From an uncultured Eubacteriales bacterium (GTDB lineage Bacteria > Bacillota > Clostridia > Monoglobales > Monoglobaceae), in NCBI GenBank assembly GCA_958352815.1, contig CATWQA010000001.1, positions 121,494 through 185,493 of the forward strand: a stretch of DNA of 64,000 bases, written 5' to 3'. Of this stretch, positions 58,198-64,000 are shown one piece after another (position 1 is the stretch's first letter; every line of letters begins with the position of its first letter). The notes beneath the pieces are model-generated. The model made no database searches. It saw only the letters and a list, made by a program, of their open reading frames with translations, and was not told the DNA's origin. Made by a program: the position numbers and the translations under genes.

Positions 58198-58845
58198 ATG
58201 AAATACATTATATTCGATATGGACGGAGTTATTGTAAATTCCGAGCCGATTATTATGAAAGCTGCTCTTGACGCTCTGGCGTACGGCGGAGTTGCGGCGG
58301 ACAAATCTGATTTCATGCAGTTTATCGGCGCAGGGGAGGAACACTTTATTATCTTCCCCTGCCGCAGAGCGGAACGGGAGGACTTGATTGAACCCCTGAC
58401 AGAGCAGATGTTTTTAAACTTTGAGAACAGTCTTGACCAGTTGGAGGTTTTTCCATCTGCCAAGTTCCTGATTGAGGGGCTGAAAGAAGCGGGCTTCACC
58501 CTGGGTCTGGTAAGCAGCGCGGCACGGCGGAAGCTTATGGCTTCCCTTAATGCAGCGCAGATTGATCCGAGCAGCTTTGACGCAATCCTGTCCGGCTCGG
58601 ACGTAACCGAGAAAAAGCCGTCTCCCGCACCCTATCTTTTGGGAGCGGAGCGGCTGGGGGCAGACCCGTCCCAATGCCTTGTAATCGAGGACGCCCTCAG
58701 CGGCGTTAAGTCCGCAAAGAGCGCGGGCATGACCTGTGCGGCGGTGACCACCTCCTTTTCTGCGGAAGAGCTGAAAGAGGCGGGCGCCGACTATGTTGTT
58801 GACGATATTATAGAGGTTCTTAAAATAGTTAGCGAAGGGCAATAG
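58198..58845 (+). CDS. HAD-superfamily hydrolase (beta-phosphoglucomutase-like)
   Basis: A 215-residue HAD phosphatase. Motif I is IIFDMDGVIVNSEP (nucleophile Asp ~7, second Asp ~9), motif II LGLVSSAARRKL, motif III with Lys in VTEKKPSPAPYL, motif IV VIEDALSGVKSAKSAG. The helical cap between motifs I and II places it with the PGMB/CbbY-like subgroup (phosphosugar mutases or phosphatases). The substrate is unknown. GGAGG lies four to five bases before the ATG. It precedes addB by 20 bases in the same direction. Confidence 0.9.
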   Translation: MKYIIFDMDGVIVNSEPIIMKAALDALAYGGVAADKSDFMQFIGAGEEHFIIFPCRRAEREDLIEPLTEQMFLNFENSLDQLEVFPSAKFLIEGLKEAGFTLGLVSSAARRKLMASLNAAQIDPSSFDAILSGSDVTEKKPSPAPYLLGAERLGADPSQCLVIEDALSGVKSAKSAGMTCAAVTTSFSAEELKEAGADYVVDDIIEVLKIVSEGQ

Positions 58846-58865
58846 CCCGAGAAACGGAGATTACT

Positions 58866-61800
58866 ATGTTTAAAGCAGTGTACGGCGCAGCGGATTTTGA
58901 CCATAACCGCTATCTGTTCCGCAAGCTCAGGGAAAACCTGCAAAGAGAAGTTAAGTCATACGTGCTGGTGCCGGAGCAGTTTTCCGTTTTTACAGAGCGC
59001 AAGGTGATGGAGGATCTGGGAGCAAAGGCTCAGAGTCTTATTGAGGTTTTGACCTTTTCCCGCCTGAGCAATCTTGTTATGAGCGAGCTGGGTCCCCTGC
59101 GCCTCAGATACATAGACGGGGCGAGCCGAGAAATTCTGGGGGCGCGGGCTATGCAGCTTATAGAAAACAAGCTGGAATACTTTAAGCCCAACGTGCACCA
59201 AAAGGGGTTCCCCCACCTCCTTGTGGAGCTGACCTCCGAATTTAAAAGGTACGGTCATCTCCCCGAAGCGCTGACCGCCGCCTCGGAGGAGGTCGATGAG
59301 GAGGAGCTCAGCCGCAAGCTGCGGGACTTGGCTCTGTTTTACGAGACCTACAACGGCTTGATTGAAAAAAGCGGCTCGGATGCAGAGGATAACCTCTCCA
59401 TTATCCTGCCCAAAATTAAGGACTTCCCCACGGATAAAAACTCACGCCTGTATATTGCCGAGTTCAGAAGCTTTACGCCACTTGAATACCGTGTGCTGAC
59501 AGAGCTTATGCACAAGGCTCATGAGACCGAGCTGATTTTGTGCTGCGACAGCATTAAGGCTCCCACCGACCCGTTTGTTACGGCGGCGGCAGCCTGCCGC
59601 GCCCTGTACCGATCGGCGCAGGACGCGGGGGTGGAAACCGCCCCGCCCGAAAGCCCTTGCTGCCCCAAAGAGCGGCAGTGGGACATTGCCCATACGCTTA
59701 ATAACTATTTCAAAATAAAGTGGGAAAAGACGGACAAGGCACCGGAGCATATACACTTTTTGCACCCCGACACCTACTATGACGAGATCGACGCGGCGGC
59801 ACAGATAATCAATCGGCTTTGCCGCACCAAAGGCTACAGCCAAAGCGATATACTTATTCTCGCCAGGAACTCTGAGGTGTACTCCGGAATTATGCCCCTT
59901 GTTTTTGAGAGCTGCGGCATTAACGTATTTCTTGACAAGCGTCGAAACATTACCGAAAACCCATATCTGCGCTGCTTAAATTCCATACTGGAAATCCTGG
60001 CGTACGGCTTTTCCTACGAACGCGCCCTCAATATTGCCCGCAGCGGCTTTTGCAAGGGAATAACCGATGAGGATATCGATGTTTTTGACAACTATATTCT
60101 TGCTGTCAGTCCAAGCCACGCCATGTGGAACGATGAGGCGGACTGGAGCTTTAACCCGGACAAGCGCACCTATAACATGGAGCGGATTAACAAGATTAAA
60201 AATACTCTGCTAAAGCCTGTATTTGACTTTAGGGCGCACCTTAAGGGCAGGAAAACGGCAGAGGAAATAACAAGTGAAATTTTTAGATGTATGGAAAGCT
60301 GCTGCCACGAGGAGCTTATGAAGGAGCTGTGCTCTGAGTACTCTAAGGAGGGACTTGTGTACTTAGCAGAGGAGTACCGCATGACCTGGAACAGCGTTGT
60401 CTCGGTGCTCAACGGAATTTCCCAAATAATGAAAGACACAGCTCTGAGCTATGAGAGGTACTACGAGCTGTTCGCCGCTTCATGCAGCGGTATTAAGGTG
60501 GGTGTGTCTCCTCAAACTATAGACGGAGTAATTTTCAGCAGTATCGATATGTTCAGAAATACCGACGCCAAGGCGGTAATCGTCTTAGGCGTAACCGACG
60601 GCGTGTTCCCCAAAGGCTATGACAGCGAGGGGCTCATAACCGACAGCGAACGCCTCCTGCTGCGCAACCATGGGATTGACCTTGCCCGGACGGCGGCGGA
60701 AAAGTCCTTTGACGAAAACGTTCTTATATACAATGTTCTTGCCTCCGCTTCAGAGGAGCTGTACCTTATGTCCCCCAAGGGGCTGGACGCAGAGGAGGAA
60801 CTGCGCCCCTCAAAGCTGATTACCCGTATCAGAGATGAGCTGTTCGCCTCCGCCCCCCAAGAGGAGACGGAGGAGGCAGAGTGCGCCGAGTTTGCTCTCC
60901 GCGACCTTATGGCAGAGCTGGCAAAAAACCAAGGCAGGGCGGAGGACTTAGACGGAAGCAGCCGCGAAATATACGAATTTTTCAAGGACAGCCCCAGACT
61001 GGCTGAGTTTCGCAAGGGTATTGACGCCGCCGTTAACGGCGGAGAAATCTTGTCTAAAACCATGGCGGCAAAGCTGTACGGCAAGGACGTTATGCTCAGC
61101 GTTTCAAAACTGGAGAAGTTCAACGCCTGTGCCTTTTCGTACTTTATGCGATACGGTCTCGTAGCCAAGCCCAGAGAGGTTGCTGCCTTTGACCCGCTGC
61201 AAATGGGCAATATCCTGCACGGGGCAATGGAGCAGTATTTCTCGGCCAAAAACGCAGACACCGACTACTCTAAAATCACCAAGAACGAGTGCCGCAGGGA
61301 TATTGAGCGGATAGTGGGCGAGCTGGCAAAGGGCGCAGACGAGGTTATGTACCAAAGCTCTGCTTATTACAAATATTTAGTTACCAGAATGAGCGGCATA
61401 GCAGCTGCCACAGCTTGGGAGACAATTAAGTTTTTCAGGAACTCGGATTTCAGACCCTACGGCTTTGAGATCAGAATAGGAAAGGACGGTCAAATTCCGC
61501 CCATCAGAATTGAAACACGGTACGGCAACGCCTCAATAGAGGGATTTGTGGACAGGGCGGACAGCGCTGTTATAGACGGCAAGAGATATATAAGCATTGT
61601 GGACTACAAATCATCTCCCCGCGCTCTGGACAAGGATTTGGCAGAGGCGGGAGTTCGGTTCCAGCCTCTGGTTTACGCCAACGCTCTGTGCGGGCTTGAG
61701 GAAAACGAGCCCGCCGCCATGCTGTACCAGCAGATGAACGACCCGATTATCCCCTGCGAAAAGGCGGGAAGCGAGGACGCGCTGGAAACAGAGATGAGCA

Positions 61801-62075
61801 GGAACGTGCGGGCTCTGGGCTGGGTGGTGGATGAGCCCTCCGCCCTCAACGCCTTTGACAAAAATCACGGTACCAAAAAGTGCTACATTAATCCGCGAAG
61901 CGCTCTGCCCGCTGAGGAGCTGAAGAGCCGACTGGAAAAGGCGGAACAAAAAATCATAGACTCCGCCGAGGGAATACTGTCGGGAGAAATTTCAATCAAC
62001 CCCTATATAAAGCACGGGTTTAACCCCTGCGACTATTGCGACTACAGCGACATATGCAGCCAGACAAAGGAATAG
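58866..62075 (+). CDS. addB: AddB/RexB-type helicase-nuclease subunit
   Basis: A 1069-residue subunit of the AddAB double-strand break repair enzyme. Family markers: YVLVPEQFSVFTERKVMEDL near the start, VIVLGVTDGVFPKGYDSEGL, the nuclease region IEGFVDRADS and ISIVDYKSSPRAL, and the iron-sulfur cysteines, one in FNACAFSYF (~753) and three in CDYCDYSDIC near the C-terminus (~1055-1064). The N-terminus reads VYGAADFDHNRYLF where many AddB have a Walker A motif (GxxGSGKT), so the P-loop is degenerate. addA usually follows addB, but here a convergent unrelated gene follows, so addA must lie elsewhere if present. Confidence 0.92.
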   Translation: MFKAVYGAADFDHNRYLFRKLRENLQREVKSYVLVPEQFSVFTERKVMEDLGAKAQSLIEVLTFSRLSNLVMSELGPLRLRYIDGASREILGARAMQLIENKLEYFKPNVHQKGFPHLLVELTSEFKRYGHLPEALTAASEEVDEEELSRKLRDLALFYETYNGLIEKSGSDAEDNLSIILPKIKDFPTDKNSRLYIAEFRSFTPLEYRVLTELMHKAHETELILCCDSIKAPTDPFVTAAAACRALYRSAQDAGVETAPPESPCCPKERQWDIAHTLNNYFKIKWEKTDKAPEHIHFLHPDTYYDEIDAAAQIINRLCRTKGYSQSDILILARNSEVYSGIMPLVFESCGINVFLDKRRNITENPYLRCLNSILEILAYGFSYERALNIARSGFCKGITDEDIDVFDNYILAVSPSHAMWNDEADWSFNPDKRTYNMERINKIKNTLLKPVFDFRAHLKGRKTAEEITSEIFRCMESCCHEELMKELCSEYSKEGLVYLAEEYRMTWNSVVSVLNGISQIMKDTALSYERYYELFAASCSGIKVGVSPQTIDGVIFSSIDMFRNTDAKAVIVLGVTDGVFPKGYDSEGLITDSERLLLRNHGIDLARTAAEKSFDENVLIYNVLASASEELYLMSPKGLDAEEELRPSKLITRIRDELFASAPQEETEEAECAEFALRDLMAELAKNQGRAEDLDGSSREIYEFFKDSPRLAEFRKGIDAAVNGGEILSKTMAAKLYGKDVMLSVSKLEKFNACAFSYFMRYGLVAKPREVAAFDPLQMGNILHGAMEQYFSAKNADTDYSKITKNECRRDIERIVGELAKGADEVMYQSSAYYKYLVTRMSGIAAATAWETIKFFRNSDFRPYGFEIRIGKDGQIPPIRIETRYGNASIEGFVDRADSAVIDGKRYISIVDYKSSPRALDKDLAEAGVRFQPLVYANALCGLEENEPAAMLYQQMNDPIIPCEKAGSEDALETEMSRNVRALGWVVDEPSALNAFDKNHGTKKCYINPRSALPAEELKSRLEKAEQKIIDSAEGILSGEISINPYIKHGFNPCDYCDYSDICSQTKE

Positions 62076-62113
62076 TCCTGCCGCGCCGCATTTATCACAA
62101 GGCGGCGGAGCGT

Positions 62114-63019
62114 TTAAATATTATCGTTCCACCAGTCGGGAATTAGTGTTTTAAGCTTCACCGCCCGCTTTGTTTCATAGTCGCACAGAACTTCTGTTTC
62201 TCCCGCCGCCTTACCCAGCTGCATCATAAATTCCCGACATGCGCCGCACGGCATACCGGCCTTTCCATCCGGCATGACGGCGACTATTTTTTCAATTTGG
62301 CTTTCTCCGTTTGTTATCATATTGGCAATGGCGTTTCTCTCCGCGCACATTCCCAGCGAACAAGCCGTGTCAATACAAACGCCGACATAGATGTTCCCCT
62401 TTGCCGTAACAAGTGCGGCGGAAACCGCCCCCACATCAATCAACGGAGAAATCGATCTTTCATTTTGCACCTGCCTTGCAGCGATATATAACCTGTCCCA
62501 TATTCCGTCAAAATCGGAAAGCGCGCGTTCTTCTGCCCTACGCACAAAATCCTCTTTCCCGTCACAATATCCGTCAATATCATAGGGGAACCTCCGAGCG
62601 AGACCTATTTTAATTTTGGCGTACTCCTCCCGTTCCTTTTCGTGGGTGCGCATATAGTCCCGAAAAGCAAGATGCCTACCGATATTGCTCCAATCATCCG
62701 CGCAGAAAATATGAATTTGGTGGGTTCGTTCATCTCCGCACTTGCGGAGATAGCGTCTGCCCGCTATGCCGAACTCCCCGAGATATTCGTAGCCTATTTT
62801 ACAAAACTCCCCTGCCACATCATCTACCTTATCCAAACTCCTTACCGCCGCCATAATATCAATTATAGGTTTAGCCGCCAAGCCCGGCACCGCTGTACTG
62901 CCTATATGGTAAATAGCAAGACAGTTGTCTTTCAATATCGAGACTATTTTTTCCTTTTCGCTCTCGTATTGCTTCGGCCATTCCTTATTGTACGCCGATA
63001 CGGTTATATGCTGTGCCAT
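62114..63019 (-). CDS. GrpB (UPF0157) - cytidine deaminase-like fusion protein
   Basis: A 301-residue two-domain protein. Residues ~1-170 form a GrpB/UPF0157 domain of the nucleotidyltransferase fold (YNKEWPKQYESEKEKIVSIL, IYHIGSTAVPGLAAKPIIDI, THQIHIF, FRDYMRTHEKEREEYAKIK). Residues ~175-301 are a cytidine deaminase-like zinc domain (AALVTAKGNIYVGVCID, CAERNAIANMI with the catalytic Glu, MPCGACREFMMQ). The zinc ligands look intact. The joint function is unknown; a nucleotide-related role is possible. ATG at 63019 follows AAGGAG by about ten bases; a longer frame upstream has no ribosome site. Confidence 0.85.
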   Translation of the reverse strand: MAQHITVSAYNKEWPKQYESEKEKIVSILKDNCLAIYHIGSTAVPGLAAKPIIDIMAAVRSLDKVDDVAGEFCKIGYEYLGEFGIAGRRYLRKCGDERTHQIHIFCADDWSNIGRHLAFRDYMRTHEKEREEYAKIKIGLARRFPYDIDGYCDGKEDFVRRAEERALSDFDGIWDRLYIAARQVQNERSISPLIDVGAVSAALVTAKGNIYVGVCIDTACSLGMCAERNAIANMITNGESQIEKIVAVMPDGKAGMPCGACREFMMQLGKAAGETEVLCDYETKRAVKLKTLIPDWWNDNI

Positions 63020-63133
63020 ATTGTATTCACTCCTTATTTTTCTCAGTAATATACATGATTTTTCAAAGCATGATTTATGACCGAGAATGGTCGGTCTGCA
63101 CCATTCTTCCCGTCTATACAATAAATCCGGATG

Positions 63134-63586
63134 CTAACGGTGAATATACATTCTTGACGTATCCGGTTCCTCATTTCCATGAACCATACACAAAAATTCC
63201 CAGCCATATTTTTCATAAAAGCCGATATGGTCAGTAAGCAAATAGATCGGCGTTATGCCTTTGGATCTCATATCTTCCACCGCCGTGTTAAGCAAACGTC
63301 CGGCGATTCCCCTGCACCGACAGTCTTTCTCCGTATAAACAGCGCATATATTGGGGGCAAGATCCCTCCTGTCATGGAAGTCATTTTCAATGACGCCGAG
63401 TCCGCCTACAATTCTTTCTCCGTCTAAGCAAAGATACCAGCCATATTCAGTTTCACTATTCAGGTAAGCGTTCATGCATTCGAGATAAGCCTCCTTCGGA
63501 ACGCCCCATTTACAATAAAACCATTCAGCCGCTGCATCTTTCATCTGCGGTTTTTGCCTTAAGTTTATATATACATACTTCTCCAT
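63134..63586 (-). CDS. GNAT-family N-acetyltransferase
   Basis: A 150-residue acetyltransferase. Core parts: GWYLCLDGERIVGGLGVIEN (beta strands 2-3), ICAVYTEKDCRCRGIAGRLL with the acetyl-CoA pyrophosphate loop RCRGIAG, and IYLLTDHIGFYEKYGWEFLC, the usual C-terminal FYEKyGW signature. The substrate is unknown. The ribosome site before the ATG is weak (GAG about five bases upstream; GGAG further back). It lies about 115 bases upstream of the GrpB-deaminase gene on the same strand and may be co-transcribed. Confidence 0.87.
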   Translation of the reverse strand: MEKYVYINLRQKPQMKDAAAEWFYCKWGVPKEAYLECMNAYLNSETEYGWYLCLDGERIVGGLGVIENDFHDRRDLAPNICAVYTEKDCRCRGIAGRLLNTAVEDMRSKGITPIYLLTDHIGFYEKYGWEFLCMVHGNEEPDTSRMYIHR

Positions 63587-63798
63587 AGCTCATTTTCTCC
63601 GTCTGTAATTTGATTTCCCTTATTTTACCACAATTAAAAGAATGTGTAAACTAAATTTTGGGGGTTGGTTTGATGCATTTCGGACACGCAGGACGGACGC
63701 CAAATGATATTAGGTCAATATAACGTATAAAAGGTGGACGTATAAAAAGCGGAAATCCAAAATTTTACCTGCCAATTTAAAAATTTTGAAAAAAGGTC

Positions 63799-63827
63799 TT
63801 TACAAATTAAATTATTTGTGATATAAT
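63799..63827 (+). promoter_or_regulatory. Sigma-A promoter for tRNA-Ala
   Basis: TTTACA (63799-63804) and TATAAT (63822-63827), 17-base spacing, with the tRNA starting 18 bases after the -10 box. Confidence 0.72.
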
Positions 63828-63844
63828 ATATCCCGTTAGTATAT

Positions 63845-63920
63845 GGGGGTGTAGCTCAGCTGGGAGAGCACCTGCCTTGCAAGCAGGGGGTCAGGAGTTC
63901 GATTCTCCTCATCTCCACCA
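63845..63920 (+). tRNA. tRNA-Ala (anticodon TGC)
   Basis: A 76-nt cloverleaf. Acceptor GGGGGTG pairs with CATCTCC (two G-U pairs); D arm TAGCTCAGCTGGGAGAGC; anticodon stem CCTGC/GCAGG with loop CTTGCAAG-like and anticodon TGC; T arm AGGAGTTCGATTCTCCT; CCA is encoded. Confidence 0.95.
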
Positions 63921-63924
63921 CCAC

Positions 63925-63964
63925 GTCGCCGCAAGCGTCATATCGCTTGCGGCGACTTTTTTAC
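63925..63964 (+). terminator. Terminator after tRNA-Ala
   Basis: GTCGCCGCAAGCG pairs with CGCTTGCGGCGAC, followed by TTTTTT. It starts four bases after the tRNA end. Confidence 0.9.
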
Positions 63965-64000
63965 AAAAGTCACCGTGCGCTCATTCTGCTGCGGCTCCTC

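Overview
The window looks like chromosomal DNA of a low-to-moderate GC, spore-forming clostridial Firmicute that lives on plant pectin. Evidence for this: sporulation-associated genes (spoVG, a ylmC/ymxH-type PRC-barrel gene, a SpoIIQ-like M23 gene), the dapL route to diaminopimelate, AddB-type recombination, strong AGGAGG ribosome sites and very regular TTGACA-17-TATAAT promoters. Five S-layer-homology (SLH) proteins lie in about 26 kb, one of them a giant pectate lyase, and two intracellular unsaturated-uronate isomerases lie near 50-54 kb. The combination recalls pectin specialists such as Monoglobus, but species assignment is inference.

Layout. 0-1 kb: the end of a ribbon-helix-helix gene, then a compact convergent two-promoter locus encoding a 23-residue hydrophobic peptide and an apparent antisense RNA (candidate type I toxin-antitoxin), then two copies of a dispersed structured repeat. 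1-4.5 kb: secreted leucine-rich-repeat protein, small secreted protein, SLOG-like protein and divergent XRE regulator. 4.7-8.8 kb: ParB/Noc, PRC-barrel protein, dapF-dapL, small zinc-ribbon membrane protein. 9.2-18.4 kb: two overlapping SLH genes, a 2081-residue pectate lyase followed by an S-layer-like protein. 18.4-23.3 kb: NSS transporter, C_GCAxxG_C_C protein, tRNA-Asp and tRNA-Thr, murC-rsmG, spoVG. 23.4-34.9 kb: SLH/InlB-repeat adhesin-like protein, HTH protein, second S-layer-like protein, U32 peptidase-family protein, SLH amidase. 35-47 kb: gap, pyrophosphatase hppA, parvulin foldase, and glmU-pth-mfd. 47-49 kb: YczE-like gene remnant, a MITE-like element and the SpoIIQ-like gene. 49.3-54.7 kb: a uronate catabolic island (DhuI-like isomerase, GH106-like hydrolase, AraC regulator, KduI). 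54.7-57.7 kb: GH13 enzyme, XRE and ImmA-like protease. 58-64 kb: HAD phosphatase, addB, GrpB-cytidine deaminase fusion, GNAT acetyltransferase, tRNA-Ala.

How it fits together. The SLH pectate lyase is predicted to be anchored to the cell wall and to cut polygalacturonate outside the cell; other SLH proteins would form or decorate the S-layer, and the SLH amidase would remodel peptidoglycan. Unsaturated galacturonate derived from the products would be isomerised inside the cell by KduI and/or the DhuI-like protein, with an AraC regulator encoded between them. Uptake genes, KduD, KdgK and KdgA are not in this window.

The intergenic DNA is unusually rich in repeats. At least five copies of one element have a hairpin whose two arms vary in a base-pair-preserving way, which suggests selection on structure. 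Two further palindromic, MITE-like families are present. No CRISPR array, rRNA, complete insertion sequence or prophage was seen.
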